Shown here: piece after piece, positions 19,908 to 28,936 of the stretch
Position numbering within the stretch: position 1 is the stretch's first letter
Layout: each line of letters starts with the position of its first letter
Assembly (NCBI RefSeq): GCF_040409955.1
Contig: NZ_CP123385.1
Span: forward strand, 1,037,501-1,101,500
DNA from: Salipiger sp. H15
GTDB taxonomy: Bacteria > Pseudomonadota > Alphaproteobacteria > Rhodobacterales > Rhodobacteraceae
Length of the DNA: 64,000 nt
Reading direction: 5' to 3'
The notes under the pieces: generated by a model
Database searches by the model: none
What the model saw: only the letters and a program-made list of their open reading frames with translations
Told to the model about the DNA's origin: nothing
Program-made: the position numbers and the translations under genes

Positions 19908-20516
19908 ATGAGCACCACCGCCGCGCCCGAGATCGCCTCGGACCGCCCCGTCGGCGATATCGTCGACCGCCTGCAGGCCGCGGCCGGGGGCGCGCGCGTG
20001 TCGCTGCGCGACATGCTGGAAAGCTTCGGCGAGAGCTCGTTCATCCCGGCGCTGATGGTGCCGGCGCTGCTGGTGGTCTCGCCGCTGTCGGGGATCCCGC
20101 TGTTCTCGACCTTCTGCGGGCTGCTCATCGCCTTCATCGCGGGGCAGATGCTGATCTCGCGCCGCCACCTGTGGCTGCCGGAGTTCCTGATGGCGCGCAG
20201 CTTCGACGGCGCGAAGGCGCGCAAGGGGCTGGGCAGGCTGCGCGGCATCGGCAACTGGCTCGACCGCAACTCGCGCAGCCGCCTGCGGCTGATGACCGCC
20301 GGGCCGATGCGCAAGCTGCTGCAGGCCGTGTGCCTGCTCTGCGGTCTTGCCATGCCCTTCCTCGAGCTGGTGCCCTTCTCCTCGTCGATCCTCGGGCTGA
20401 CGGTGCTGTGCTTCGCCACGGCGCTTCTCGTGCGCGACGGGCTCTTCGCCATGATCGGCTGCGCCACGCTGGCCGCGGCGGTGCTGGTGCCGCTGATGAT
20501 CGCCGGGGTGATCTGA
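19908..20516 (+). CDS. ExoD-family membrane protein
   Basis: The 202-residue protein has the ExoD pattern: an N-terminal cytosolic helix (VGDIVDRLQAAAGGARVSLR) and DMLESFGESSFIPALMVPAL, then PLSGIPLFSTFCGLLIAFIA, a cytosolic stretch with RRHLWLPEFLMARSF, and paired C-terminal helices (CLLCGLAMPFLELVPFSSS and LFAMIGCATLAAAVLVPLMI). The family is named from a Sinorhizobium gene affecting exopolysaccharide production and alkali tolerance; the biochemical role is unknown. Start at 19908; no clear Shine-Dalgarno (AAGGACCTTCCCCAC). No exopolysaccharide genes are nearby. Confidence 0.85.
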   Translation: MSTTAAPEIASDRPVGDIVDRLQAAAGGARVSLRDMLESFGESSFIPALMVPALLVVSPLSGIPLFSTFCGLLIAFIAGQMLISRRHLWLPEFLMARSFDGAKARKGLGRLRGIGNWLDRNSRSRLRLMTAGPMRKLLQAVCLLCGLAMPFLELVPFSSSILGLTVLCFATALLVRDGLFAMIGCATLAAAVLVPLMIAGVI

Positions 20517-20526
20517 GCAGACTCGC

Positions 20527-20745
20527 CTAGCGGGGGGCCGCCCCGTTGAACACGCCGATGATCACCAGCGCCGCGACGGCGAGCAGCACGAAGAGCAGCA
20601 CCGCGCTGCGGCCCTTGCCGCGCGTGTCGGGCGTCTCGGGCAGCGGCACGGGCCGGTCCGAGGCGCCGGCATCGCCGGGACCGGCGCGGGTCTCGTGCGG
20701 ATGGGCCACGTCATGCTCGTGCTGTCTGCGGGTGTCGGACGTCAC
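20527..20745 (-). CDS. Small C-terminally anchored membrane protein
   Basis: This 72-residue protein starts with GTG at 20745, chosen because AAAGGAG lies six bases upstream. The first 45 residues are hydrophilic and His/Asp/Pro-rich (RQHEHDVAHPHETRAG), followed by a basic stop (TRGKGRS) and one transmembrane helix (AVLLFVLLAVAALVIIGVF), ending NGAAPR. It is probably a tail-anchored inner-membrane protein with a cytosolic N-terminus. It lies 23 bp after the phosphoesterase gene and is likely its operon partner. No family recognised. Confidence 0.65.
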   Translation of the reverse strand: MTSDTRRQHEHDVAHPHETRAGPGDAGASDRPVPLPETPDTRGKGRSAVLLFVLLAVAALVIIGVFNGAAPR

Positions 20746-20768
20746 CGGGGGCTCCTTTCGGCGGGGGC

Positions 20769-21611
20769 TCAGTCGAGACCAACGCCCGGCTGCGCCGCCG
20801 GTTCCGCGCGGAGCGGCCAGTCGGGACTGCGCTGCCAGCCGCCCTCGCTGAAGCTGTAGTGCCGGCGCTCGGCTTCCACGAAATGCCGCTCGCGTGCGAT
20901 CATGCGGCGGATGCTGGCGCTGTGGCTTTCGAGATCGAGGATGGCGAAGTCGTTCTCCTGCCCGCGCAGCCGGGTCGAGAGCCCGGTGCCCACGTGCACC
21001 TGCAGCACCTGCGCGCCATGCTTGCGCGACAGGAAGGGCTCGGTCCGCCAGCGGTGCAGGTGACCCGAAAGGACAAGGTGCGCGCCGCATTCCGAGAGCC
21101 GTTCGATCGCCTTGTCGGCGTCGCGCATGAGCGACTTGTCGACATCCGGGTCCTGCTCGAACGGGTGGTGCGCCAGCACCACGTTCAGCCCCTCGCTTTC
21201 CGAGAAGATCCGGCAGGCGTGGCGCATCTGCAGCCAGCGGATCTTGCCGCGCTGCCAGCGGAAGCGGTCGACGGTGTTGAAGCCGACGACGGTGAGGCCC
21301 GGCAGGCGCTTCACCGGCATCATCTCCTCGGTGATGAAGCGGCGGTAGCGGCGGTAGGGGCGCACGAAGCGCAGCCAGAGATTGTCGAGCGAGACGTCGT
21401 GGTTGCCGGGCACCGCCATCCAGGGCGCGTCGAGCTTGCGCAGGAAGGCGCGGGCGTCGCGGTACTGGCTGCGTCGCGCGCGCTGGGTGAAATCGCCGGT
21501 CACCGCGACGAGGTCGGGCTTGGCGCCGTTCACCGCGCGCAGCAGCGGGTCGAGAAGCTCGGGCGCGGTGCGCCCGAAGTGCAGGTCGGAGATGTGGATC
21601 AGCCGGGTCAT
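20769..21611 (-). CDS. Calcineurin-like metallophosphoesterase
   Basis: The 280-residue protein shows all five metallophosphoesterase blocks: ISDLHFG (DxH), VTGDFTQ (GD), VPGNHDVS (GNHD), VVLAHHPFEQ (H) and LVLSGHLHRW (GHxH). It belongs with Icc/CpdA-like or lipid-phosphate enzymes that use a dinuclear metal centre. Its ATG overlaps the stop of the lipid kinase gene (ATGA), so the pair is translated together. The substrate is inferred only loosely: cAMP-type diesters, or a phospholipid product of the kinase. Confidence 0.9.
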   Translation of the reverse strand: MTRLIHISDLHFGRTAPELLDPLLRAVNGAKPDLVAVTGDFTQRARRSQYRDARAFLRKLDAPWMAVPGNHDVSLDNLWLRFVRPYRRYRRFITEEMMPVKRLPGLTVVGFNTVDRFRWQRGKIRWLQMRHACRIFSESEGLNVVLAHHPFEQDPDVDKSLMRDADKAIERLSECGAHLVLSGHLHRWRTEPFLSRKHGAQVLQVHVGTGLSTRLRGQENDFAILDLESHSASIRRMIARERHFVEAERRHYSFSEGGWQRSPDWPLRAEPAAQPGVGLD

Positions 21612-22585
21612 GCCGGCAGTTCTTTCTCGAGCGCGGCGCGGGCGGGCGTCTCGGGCTCGGGCTCCTGCTCGGCGGGTTCGGGTTCGGCCCGGACCATCAC
21701 CCGCAGCGGCTCATCCCGGTGGCGGAAGCGGATCGGGGTCTGCATCAGCTCCTTCTCGCCATCGCGGGCGACCAGCGCCTGAGGCCGGCTGGTGCGCAGG
21801 GTGATGTCGCGCCCGGTGACCATGCCGAATTCCTCGCCCTTCTGCGCCTTGCCCATGGCGAGGCGGAGCGAGGCGCGCACGAGGTCCCAGCGGCTGCTTC
21901 CCTTCGAGGTGAAGAGCACGAACTCCCCCTCGCGGATCGCCCCGGCGCCGTCGAGGTTGAATTGCTCGAGCTGGTAGGCGCTGTTGGCGACGAAGGCGAG
22001 CGGGGTGCGGATCTCGGTCTTGCGGCCATCCACCTCGGCCTGCAGCCGCAGCGGGTGGCGGAAGCCCGCGAGGGCCAGCACCACCGACCAGTAGGCGGCA
22101 AGGCGGGAGCGGCCCCAGCGCTGGTAGACCCCCTCGCGCGTGCGCAGGATCAGGGGATAGATGCCGAGGCTGGCGTTGTTGAGGAAGACCTCGCCGTTGA
22201 CCTCGCCGAGGCTGATCTCGCGCAGGCGGCCGGTGGCGAGGATGCGCACTGCGCCCTCGGGCTCCTCGGGGATCTCGAGGCCGCGGGCGAAGTAGTTGAA
22301 CGTGCCCTGCGGGATCACCCCCATCGGAACGCCCGCCTCGTGCGCGGCGGCGGCCACCGCGCCGATGGTACCGTCGCCGCCCGCTGCGACGATCATCGCG
22401 CAGCCGTTGCCCGCGGCCTTGCGGGCGGTCTCGAGGATCGGCGTGTCGGGGGTGAGGCCGATCAGCTCGGCTTCGAGCCCGTTCTCGGCAAAGAGCTCGG
22501 TCAGCCTCTGGCGGCGCGACTGGGTGTCGGGGTGATCCCCGGACTGCTCGTTCAGAATGACACAGATCTTGCGGTGGTCCGGCAC
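21608..22585 (-). CDS. Diacylglycerol kinase catalytic-domain lipid kinase
   Basis: This 325-residue protein of the DagK/YegS/sphingosine-kinase family transfers phosphate from ATP to a lipid hydroxyl. The start is taken as GTG at 22585 (VPDHRKICVILNEQSG) with ATGGAGAC upstream; no upstream ATG gives family-like sequence. Motifs: ICVILNEQSG (NxxSG), IVAAGGDGTIGAVAAAA (the GGDGT nucleotide loop), VIPQGTFNYFARGLEIP (G(T)xNxxA) and the C-terminal ARDGEKELMQTPIRFR (DGE). The last 30 residues are Glu/Pro/Ala-rich and dispensable-looking. It is coupled to the phosphoesterase. Confidence 0.88.
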   Translation of the reverse strand: MPDHRKICVILNEQSGDHPDTQSRRQRLTELFAENGLEAELIGLTPDTPILETARKAAGNGCAMIVAAGGDGTIGAVAAAAHEAGVPMGVIPQGTFNYFARGLEIPEEPEGAVRILATGRLREISLGEVNGEVFLNNASLGIYPLILRTREGVYQRWGRSRLAAYWSVVLALAGFRHPLRLQAEVDGRKTEIRTPLAFVANSAYQLEQFNLDGAGAIREGEFVLFTSKGSSRWDLVRASLRLAMGKAQKGEEFGMVTGRDITLRTSRPQALVARDGEKELMQTPIRFRHRDEPLRVMVRAEPEPAEQEPEPETPARAALEKELPA

Positions 22586-22787
22586 GGGGCTGTCTCCATC
22601 TCGGGGGCCCGTGGTCAACGCGCATTGCTCCGGCCGGTTCCGCCTCGTCAGGCGCGCGGATGGCCGAACGCGGCGCTTTCGAGCGCCCGGTCCACCGCAG
22701 TGCATCCCGGTGCAGGCGGACCGCAGATGCGCCGCGCCGGGCAACCAGTGGATTGACGCCGGGGCGGCTTCTGCGCAGGTTGCGGAC

Positions 22788-23783
22788 ATGCCGAACACCG
22801 CCACCACGCCCGCCGTCCAGACCTCCCGCACCGCGAAGGCCGCGCCCGAAGGGCGCCTCTACCTGCGCCATGTCGGGCTGCACGGCTGGATGCATGCGCT
22901 CTGGCGGACGTGGCAGCGCATGGACGAGCGCAACCTCGGGCTGATCGCTGCGGGCGTCGCCTTCTACGCCTTCCTGTCGATCTTTCCCGCCATGGCGGCG
23001 GTGATCGCCATCTGGGGCTACTGGGCCGATCCCATCGCAATCGCCGAGCAGATGGAGCTGCTCGTCGATGTCATCCCGGAAACCGCCTTCCAGCTCATCG
23101 ACGCGCAGATCACCCAGCTGATCTCGACCAACCGCTCGACGCTGCAATGGGCCTCGGTCGCCTCGATCGTGGTGGCGATCTGGTCGGCGCGGGCCTCGGT
23201 CGCGGCGCTCATCCGCGGGCTCAACGCGGTGACCGAGGCACCGCACCGGACGAACCCGGTGCGCCGGGTGCTGGTGGCCTACGGCATGACCGCGCTCCTC
23301 GTGCTGGTGGCGCTGCTCGCCTTCGCGTCGGTGGTGGTCGTGCCCGCGGGCATGGTCTTCCTGCACCTGCCCGCCGAGGTGGAGATCGCCGTCGAGGGCG
23401 CGAAATGGGTCGTGCTGCTCTGCGTGGTCTACCTTGCCGTCGCGCTGGTCTACCGCTTCGGACCGAACCGGCGCCACGCGCGCATGCCCTGGCTGACGCC
23501 GGGCGCGGCCATCGCGGTCATCGCCTGGGCCATCGGCTCCTTCGCGCTGGCGAGCTACGTGCGCAACTTCGACCGGCTGAACGAGGTCTACGGCTCGCTC
23601 GGCGCTGTGGTGGCGCTGCTCTTGTGGTTCTACGTCAGCGCGCTGGTCACGCTGCTTGGTGCGCAGCTCAACACCGAGCTCGCACGGGTGCTCGCCGCGC
23701 GCCGCGCCGTAGAGAAAGCCGCGGCCGAACACGCCTCGGCACCCGGCGCCGACGGGGTCGGCGAAGCTTCTGAAAAAAAATGA
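22788..23783 (+). CDS. YihY/BrkB-family inner-membrane protein
   Basis: The 331-residue protein has the YihY pattern: an amphipathic start (LHGWMHALWRTWQRMDERNL), then GLIAAGVAFYAFLSIFPAMA, an Arg-containing helix WASVASIVVAIWSARASVAA followed by LIRGLNAVTEAP, three further membrane helices and a final WFYVSALVTLLGAQLNTEL, which is diagnostic. Six transmembrane segments are expected. The family was once called ribonuclease BN by mistake and BrkB for a Bordetella serum-resistance factor; the function is unsettled. A charged Ala/Glu tail follows. Start at 22788 (MPNTATTPAV) is the first suitable ATG. Confidence 0.9.
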   Translation: MPNTATTPAVQTSRTAKAAPEGRLYLRHVGLHGWMHALWRTWQRMDERNLGLIAAGVAFYAFLSIFPAMAAVIAIWGYWADPIAIAEQMELLVDVIPETAFQLIDAQITQLISTNRSTLQWASVASIVVAIWSARASVAALIRGLNAVTEAPHRTNPVRRVLVAYGMTALLVLVALLAFASVVVVPAGMVFLHLPAEVEIAVEGAKWVVLLCVVYLAVALVYRFGPNRRHARMPWLTPGAAIAVIAWAIGSFALASYVRNFDRLNEVYGSLGAVVALLLWFYVSALVTLLGAQLNTELARVLAARRAVEKAAAEHASAPGADGVGEASEKK

Positions 23784-23903
23784 CGACTTGGCGGAACCAA
23801 TCTTCCGCTGCCGGGTTGTGAGCGCAAGGACGCACGATCAGTCCTGTCCCTGACCCCGGGTTGCAACCCTGTCCCGACTTCCCTCGTGTGGCCCGGGTTC
23901 CTT

Positions 23904-23938
23904 AAAGGCTCCACCTTCCCCAGGGTGGAGCCTTTTCC
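23904..23938. terminator. Bidirectional Rho-independent terminator
   Basis: A perfect 12-bp stem (AAAGGCTCCACC at 23904-23915, complement at 23924-23935, 8-nt loop) is flanked by AAA and TTTT-rich DNA. It lies between converging yihY-like and DUF4239 genes and can serve both. Confidence 0.9.
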
Positions 23939-23941
23939 CTT

Positions 23942-24769
23942 TCAGGGCTGCGCCTTTGGTGCGGGCTCGACTCCCAGCGCCGCCTCCATGTCCGCCACCG
24001 CGTTGATCAGGGCGACCTGCGGCACCACGGTGAACCCGTCGGTGGCGCGGCTGAGATCCTCGATGGTCACCAGCACCGCGGCCAGCACCAGCGAGAAGAC
24101 CAGCGTCCGCCAGCTCATCGACCGGCCCTGCAGCGCGGCGCGGTTGCCGATGATGAAGAGGCCCGAGCCCGCGGCGAAGGTCAGCAGCACCCAGATGCCC
24201 GAGGTGATGGTCTTCGACGCGGCGGCGACGCGGCGGGTGTGCGCGTCGAGCACCTCGGTGATGCCGCCCGCGACGAAGGTGGCGACGGGGGCGGGCGTGT
24301 CCGGGGTGATCGCCGCCATGGTCGCGGGCCAGAGCAGCGCCTGCGCGGCGACGGTCTGCGCCAGCACCGCGTCGACGTTCGCGCGCGTGGCGTGGAAGCC
24401 GCTCGGCGTGATGCGGGTGCGGGCGTAGGAAAGCAGGGCCTCCTGCAGCGGCCGTCCGGCGCCGTCGGGCAGCAGGTCGGCGCGCAGGAAGGCGGTGCCG
24501 AGCGCCGCGCCCTCCTCGACCACCGCCGAGACGCTGGCCTCGCGCCAGCCGAGCGTCGCGCTGAAGGTGAAGCCGACCAGCAGGCCCAGCAGCGCGAGCA
24601 GCGCGCCGAGCGAGGACTCGCCGGGCAGCTTGCCGCCGGCGTAGCGCTCGGGCGCCCGGCGCAGCTCGTAATGGCCGAGGCGGAACCCGGCATAGGCGCT
24701 GGCCGGAAGCACGAGGAGGAAGATGAGGACGATCAGCCCGAAGGGGATCGAATGGGATGCGATGGACAC
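23942..24769 (-). CDS. DUF4239 (bestrophin-like) membrane protein
   Basis: The 275-residue protein starts MSIASHSIPFGLIVLIFLLV. It has two N-terminal membrane segments, the second being LGALLALLGLLVGFTFSATLGWREA, in which GFTFSA is the DUF4239 hallmark. A soluble helical middle (EEGAALGTAFLRADLLPD) follows, then two C-terminal membrane segments (SGIWVLLTFAAGSGLFIIG and LVFSLVLAAVLVTIEDLSR). The family is distantly related to bestrophin anion channels; function is unproven. It is a single gene with a shared terminator. Confidence 0.82.
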   Translation of the reverse strand: MSIASHSIPFGLIVLIFLLVLPASAYAGFRLGHYELRRAPERYAGGKLPGESSLGALLALLGLLVGFTFSATLGWREASVSAVVEEGAALGTAFLRADLLPDGAGRPLQEALLSYARTRITPSGFHATRANVDAVLAQTVAAQALLWPATMAAITPDTPAPVATFVAGGITEVLDAHTRRVAAASKTITSGIWVLLTFAAGSGLFIIGNRAALQGRSMSWRTLVFSLVLAAVLVTIEDLSRATDGFTVVPQVALINAVADMEAALGVEPAPKAQP

Positions 24770-24889
24770 CGGAAATACTCGACTCCTGAAAACCGCGCAG
24801 GTCCTTCGGAACGGTAATGCCGCGTGATCCGGGGGATCTCCTGCCCGGTCGATGATCCTCTATCCGGGGGTTTTCGCAAAGGGATTCTT

Positions 24890-24922
24890 GCGCCGCCGCG
24901 CCGGGTCCGGGCGCGGCGGCGC
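24890..24922 (-). terminator. 13-bp GC hairpin after the second AI-2E gene
   Basis: A perfect 13-bp stem (GCGCCGCCGCGCC / complement, 24890-24902 and 24910-24922, 7-nt loop) lies 10 bp beyond the stop of the gene at 24932-25969. On the minus strand AAGAATCCCTTT follows rather than a U-tract. Confidence 0.5.
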
Positions 24923-24931
24923 GGTAGGGTC

Positions 24932-25969
24932 TCAGGCGGCGCGGCGGGTTGCCGGCATCCGGCGGCCCTCGCCGATGATGTCGAAGAGATGCAGCACGAT
25001 CACCGTGGTCGGGATGGCGACGATGCCCCCCAGCGGGCCCCAGAGCCACAGCCAGAAGACCAGCGAGACGAAGATCAGGAAGGGGTTGATCTGAATGTGC
25101 TTGCCGACGAGGCCCGGCGTGACGAACTGCGCCTCGCACATGTTGAGCGTGAGGTAGACCGCCATGGGCGCGAAGCTCATCATCCCGTCATAGGCCACCA
25201 GCCCGTTCAGCAGCAGCCCCGCCGCCATGGCCGCCGGGCCGACGTAGAGCACGTAGTTCAGCAGCGCCGCCGCGATGCCCCAGATCGGAGCGGCGGGCAT
25301 GCCGATCAGCATGAGCCCGCCGGCGACGGCGAAGCCGAGCCCGATGTTGATCACCGAGATGGTGGCGAAGTAGCGCGCGACCGAAGTCTCGGCGGCGCAG
25401 AAGCGGTCGAGGATGGCGGCGGTGGTGGTGTTATCGCCGATGCGGTGCGCCATCCAGCTGTAGATGCTCCATCGGGTCAGCAGGAAGAAGAACAGCCCGC
25501 CGAAGAACACCAGCGCCTGTCCGGCGATCACCGGCGCGACGTAGAGCGCGTCGGTGATGCTGGGCATTCCGCTGCCCTCCTCGGCCTTCTTCTGTGCCGC
25601 GCCGAGCGCCTGCTCGACCTCGTCGATGCCGCGGATCAGGTCGCGGTACTCGAAGAGGAACTTGCGGATCTCGTATTTCACCGTCGGGATGCGGTCGATC
25701 GCGGCGGTGATGTAGGGCTCGGCAAGGAAGCCGAGCGCGATCACCGCGAAGAACATCAGCACGATCAGCACGATGGCAACGAGCCCGCGCGGCAGGCCCA
25801 GCTTTTCCAGCCGGTCCGCCAGGGGAGAGAAGATGATGCCGACGATCACCGCCAGCATCAGCGGGGCAAAGATGTTCTCGGCGAGCTTGAGGCAGACGAG
25901 AAGCGCCAGCCCGGCAAGGATCGCGACACTGACGCGAAGCACCGGATCGGTGGAGGGGGAGCGGTTCAT
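24932..25969 (-). CDS. AI-2E/PerM-family permease, second copy
   Basis: This 345-residue protein is not closely similar to the AI-2E protein at 13.6-14.7 kb but shares the architecture: [60 protein letters not shown], a helical soluble middle, and C-terminal segments including [20 protein letters not shown]. After these come [20 protein letters not shown] and [17 protein letters not shown], the family's closing signature. The start [10 protein letters not shown] at 25969 is the frame start. It stands alone. Transported substrate unknown; the family name from autoinducer-2 export is not evidence for that here. Confidence 0.85.
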   Translation of the reverse strand: MNRSPSTDPVLRVSVAILAGLALLVCLKLAENIFAPLMLAVIVGIIFSPLADRLEKLGLPRGLVAIVLIVLMFFAVIALGFLAEPYITAAIDRIPTVKYEIRKFLFEYRDLIRGIDEVEQALGAAQKKAEEGSGMPSITDALYVAPVIAGQALVFFGGLFFFLLTRWSIYSWMAHRIGDNTTTAAILDRFCAAETSVARYFATISVINIGLGFAVAGGLMLIGMPAAPIWGIAAALLNYVLYVGPAAMAAGLLLNGLVAYDGMMSFAPMAVYLTLNMCEAQFVTPGLVGKHIQINPFLIFVSLVFWLWLWGPLGGIVAIPTTVIVLHLFDIIGEGRRMPATRRAA

Positions 25970-26128
25970 GAAATGCGCAGTCTCAAATGGGGGAACATGC
26001 CCCTCAACTTCGAGATGCGGAATTTGTTCCGGGCTGTCCCGCGCCGCGGCGTGCCGCTTTTGTGTCAGGGGCGCACGGACGCGCGCCCCCCATCTTTCAG
26101 GGCAGGGCCCCGGTGCGGAACCCGCCGC

Positions 26129-27481
26129 CTATTCCGCCGCGCGGGCCAGCGCGTAGCGGTTGCCGGGCTCGGAGATGCCGAGGTTGCCGCGCAGGGTCGA
26201 GGCCTCGTATTCCTCGCGGAAGAGCCCGCGGCGGCGCAGCTCGGGCACCACCAGCCGGGTGAAATCCTCGAGCGAGCTCGGCAGGGTGGGGAACATCAGG
26301 ATGAAGCCGTCGGCGGCGCGGGTCTCGAACCATTCCTGCATGAAGTCGGCGATCTGCGTGGGCGTGCCGGTCAGCCCGTTGCCGGTATGCCGGCGGGCGT
26401 AGTGGGTGATCAGCTCGCGCATGGTGTGGCCCTGCGTGACGAACTCCTTCAACTCGTCGAAAAGCGCCTTCGAGCCCTTGGCCTTCTCGGGCATCCGCTC
26501 CATCGGGAAGGGCTTGTCGAGATCGACGCCGCGCAGGTCCGCCTCGAGGAATTCCTGCAGCATCAGCAGGCCGACATCGGGGTGCATGAGATCGACGAGC
26601 TGCTGCGCGCGGGCCTCGGCCTCGGCCTCGGTCTCACCGACGTTGATGACGATGCCGGGCATGATCTTGAGGTCGTCCTCGTGCCGCCCGTACTTGGCCA
26701 TCCGGCCCTTCACGTTGGCGTAGAAGGCGCGGTTCTTCTCGATGTTCGAGGCCAGAGAGAAGACCATCTCTGCGGTGCGCGCGGCAAGCTCCATGCCGGG
26801 CTCGGACCCGCCGGCCTGCGCGATCACCGGGCGGCCCTGCGGCGTGCGCGCGATGTTCAGGGGCCCGCGCACCTGGAAGTGCTTGCCCTGGTGGTGCAGC
26901 TCGTGGAGCTTGTGCTGGTCGTGGTAGATGCCGCTCTGGCGGTCGAGCAGCAGCGCGTCCGGCTCGTAGCTGTCCCAGAGGCCGAAGACCACGTCGACGA
27001 ATTCCTCGCAGCGCTCGTAGCGCTCGGAATGCGGCGGCAGCCCCTCGCGGTTGTAGTTGTAGCCGGTCTCGTCATGGTCCGAGGTCACCACGTTCCAGCA
27101 CATCCGCCCGCCCGACATGTGATCGGCCGAGGCGAAGAGCCGCGCGATGTTGTAGGGTTCGTAGTAGGAGGTCGAGGCGGTGGCGACGAAGCCCAGCTTC
27201 TCGGTGTGCTGCGACAGCGCGGTGATCGCGGTGATCGGCTCGAAGCGGTTCATCTTGGTGGGCTGGCGCGCCAGCGCCGCCGGATCGCCGATCGCCGCGG
27301 CCGGGCTGTCGGCGAAGAACATGAAGTCGAGCTTCGCCGCCTCGGAGATCTGCGCGACCTTCTTGAGGTGCGTCAGGTCGTTGGCCCCGTGCACGTCGCT
27401 GCCGGGATGCATCCAGGCCGCCGGGTGGAAGCCGAAGGTGTAGACGAAAGTGCCGAGTTTGAGCTGGTCGGGGCGCGACAT
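26129..27481 (-). CDS. LLM-class flavin-dependent monooxygenase (NtaA/SnaA/DszA group)
   Basis: The protein is a 450-residue FMNH2-dependent bacterial-luciferase-like monooxygenase. The start at [20 protein letters not shown] (27481) has AGAGGT upstream. Group features: [31 protein letters not shown], the long insertion with [36 protein letters not shown] (NxVT), [20 protein letters not shown] and [20 protein letters not shown]. This branch attacks sulfonates, EDTA/NTA-like chelators or dibenzothiophene sulfone and needs a separate flavin reductase, none of which is in the window. It is monocistronic and divergent from hutI. The substrate is undetermined. Confidence 0.88.
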   Translation of the reverse strand: MSRPDQLKLGTFVYTFGFHPAAWMHPGSDVHGANDLTHLKKVAQISEAAKLDFMFFADSPAAAIGDPAALARQPTKMNRFEPITAITALSQHTEKLGFVATASTSYYEPYNIARLFASADHMSGGRMCWNVVTSDHDETGYNYNREGLPPHSERYERCEEFVDVVFGLWDSYEPDALLLDRQSGIYHDQHKLHELHHQGKHFQVRGPLNIARTPQGRPVIAQAGGSEPGMELAARTAEMVFSLASNIEKNRAFYANVKGRMAKYGRHEDDLKIMPGIVINVGETEAEAEARAQQLVDLMHPDVGLLMLQEFLEADLRGVDLDKPFPMERMPEKAKGSKALFDELKEFVTQGHTMRELITHYARRHTGNGLTGTPTQIADFMQEWFETRAADGFILMFPTLPSSLEDFTRLVVPELRRRGLFREEYEASTLRGNLGISEPGNRYALARAAE

Positions 27482-27558
27482 GGGAAGACCTCTGGCAAGC
27501 GTAAGATGCAGCGAGAATGTCGCTTGGCGCGGCGCGGGACAAGCGGGGCGGGGCTGCA

Positions 27559-27586
27559 CATTGGTTTAGTTTTTCTAAATCATTGG
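27559..27586. promoter_or_regulatory. Dyad with flanking direct repeats upstream of the LLM gene
   Basis: An AT-rich island in GC-rich DNA: TTTAG-TTTTT-CTAAA (27565-27579), bracketed by two CATTGG direct repeats (27559-27564, 27581-27586). It lies about 80 bp before the LLM monooxygenase start and 145 bp before hutI. It could be an operator for the monooxygenase. Confidence 0.4.
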
Positions 27587-27676
27587 TCCGGGTCGGCGCG
27601 CCCGGGAGTCCGCATTGAGGGATGCCCGTTCGATGAGCGGTCCGGGGCCGTGACCGGGGTTTTCCCCTGGGCTCGA

Positions 27677-27706
27677 TTGACAGGGTTTCAATTGTATAGA
27701 CATAAA
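27677..27706 (+). promoter_or_regulatory. hutI promoter
   Basis: Perfect -35 TTGACA (27677-27682) and -10-like CATAAA (27701-27706), 18 bp apart, 25 bp before the hutI ATG. The putative HutC site overlaps the spacer and -10, as expected for a repressor. Confidence 0.6.
27692..27703. promoter_or_regulatory. Putative HutC operator 1
   Basis: TTGTATAGACAT has the core GT-N-TA-N-AC expected for HutC-type GntR regulators and lies on the hutI promoter. A near-identical site (TTGTATAGTCAA) occurs before the histidine-transporter genes. hutC itself is in the same cluster. Confidence 0.6.
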
Positions 27707-27730
27707 GGCGCAACGACCGGGAGAATCGAG

Positions 27731-28936
27731 ATGACCAAGCAACAGCTGCTGCGCGGCGGAACTCTGGTGACGCTGGAGGGCGCATCAGGCTACGGCCTGC
27801 TCGAGGGCGGCGCCGTGGCGATCGACGGCGGCGTGATCGTCTGGGTCGGCCCGATGGCGGATGTCCCCGAGGCCCATGCAGGCTGGGAGGTGACCGAGCT
27901 CGAGGGCCGCCTCGTGACGCCCGCGCTGGTCGATTGCCACACCCACCTCGTCTACGGCGGCTCGCGGGCGCGCGAGTTCGAGATGCGCCTCGAGGGTGCG
28001 AGCTACGAGGAAATCGCCCGCGCCGGCGGCGGCATCGCCTCGACCGTGCGCGCCACCCGCGCGGCGGACGAGGCCGCGCTGATCGCCCAGTCCCTGCCAC
28101 GGCTCGACGCGCTGCTGGCCGAGGGCGTGACCACGGTAGAGATCAAGTCGGGCTACGGGCTCGACCGCGACACCGAGCTGCGCCTGCTGCGCGTGGCGCG
28201 CAAGCTTGCCGAGTTGCGCCCGGTCAACGTCGTGACCACCTTCCTCGGCGCGCACGCGCTGCCGCCGGACTGGCAGGGGACCAAGGCCGAGTACATTGAG
28301 CAGGTCTGCCTGCCGACCCTGCGCGCCGCTTTTGCCGAGGGGCTGGTCGACGCGGTCGACGGCTTCTGCGAGGGCATCGCCTTCTCCGCCGCCGAGATGG
28401 AGCCGGTCTTTGCCGAGGCGCAAAGGCTCGGCCTGCCGGTCAAGCTGCACGCCGAGCAGCTCTCGCACCAGGGCGGCATCCAGCTGGCCGCCAAGTATGG
28501 CGCGCTCTCGGCCGACCACGTCGAATACGCCACCGAGGCCGACGCCGAGGCCATGGCGGGTTCCGGCATGGTCGCGGTGCTGCTGCCCGGCGCCTTCTAC
28601 GCCATCCACGAGACGCAGGCCCCGCCCGTCGCTTCCTTCCGCAAGCACGATGTGCCCATGGCGCTCTCGACCGACGCCAACCCCGGCACCTCGCCGCTGA
28701 CCTCGCTGCTGCTCACCATGAACATGGGCTGCACGCTCTTCCGCCTGACGCCGGAAGAGGCGCTGCGCGGGGTCACGGTGAACGCCGCCAAGGCGCTCGG
28801 CTTCACCGACCGCGGCCGCATCGCCGCAGGCCAGCGCGCCGATCTCTGCATCTGGAACACCGACAGCCCGGCAGAGCTGTCCTATCGCATCGGGTTCAAC
28901 CCGCTCCACGCCCGTATCTTTGGAGGCCAAGCATGA
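27731..28936 (+). CDS. hutI: Imidazolonepropionase
   Basis: Third step of histidine degradation: opens 4-imidazolone-5-propionate to N-formimino-L-glutamate. The 401-residue amidohydrolase starts [20 protein letters not shown] after GGGAGAATCGAG. The metal-binding [16 protein letters not shown] has His70 and His72. [19 protein letters not shown] and [11 protein letters not shown] follow, then [13 protein letters not shown] (metal His) and [20 protein letters not shown] (metal Asp). The frame is open for about 2.9 kb upstream only because of composition. It is first in the hut operon, and its stop overlaps hutH (ATGA). Confidence 0.96.
   Translation: MTKQQLLRGGTLVTLEGASGYGLLEGGAVAIDGGVIVWVGPMADVPEAHAGWEVTELEGRLVTPALVDCHTHLVYGGSRAREFEMRLEGASYEEIARAGGGIASTVRATRAADEAALIAQSLPRLDALLAEGVTTVEIKSGYGLDRDTELRLLRVARKLAELRPVNVVTTFLGAHALPPDWQGTKAEYIEQVCLPTLRAAFAEGLVDAVDGFCEGIAFSAAEMEPVFAEAQRLGLPVKLHAEQLSHQGGIQLAAKYGALSADHVEYATEADAEAMAGSGMVAVLLPGAFYAIHETQAPPVASFRKHDVPMALSTDANPGTSPLTSLLLTMNMGCTLFRLTPEEALRGVTVNAAKALGFTDRGRIAAGQRADLCIWNTDSPAELSYRIGFNPLHARIFGGQA

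Noticed and set aside
26068..26089. GGGGCGC/GCGCCCC hairpin after the LLM gene
   Set aside because: Only 7 bp with an 8-nt loop, no U-tract, and such stems are expected by chance in DNA of this composition.
24824..27730. Open reading frame of about 970 codons upstream of and in frame with hutI
   Set aside because: It runs antisense through an AI-2E permease and the LLM monooxygenase, has His/Arg/Glu/Asp-rich composition typical of the complement of GC-rich genes, and the true hutI start with ribosome-binding site and promoter is at 27731.
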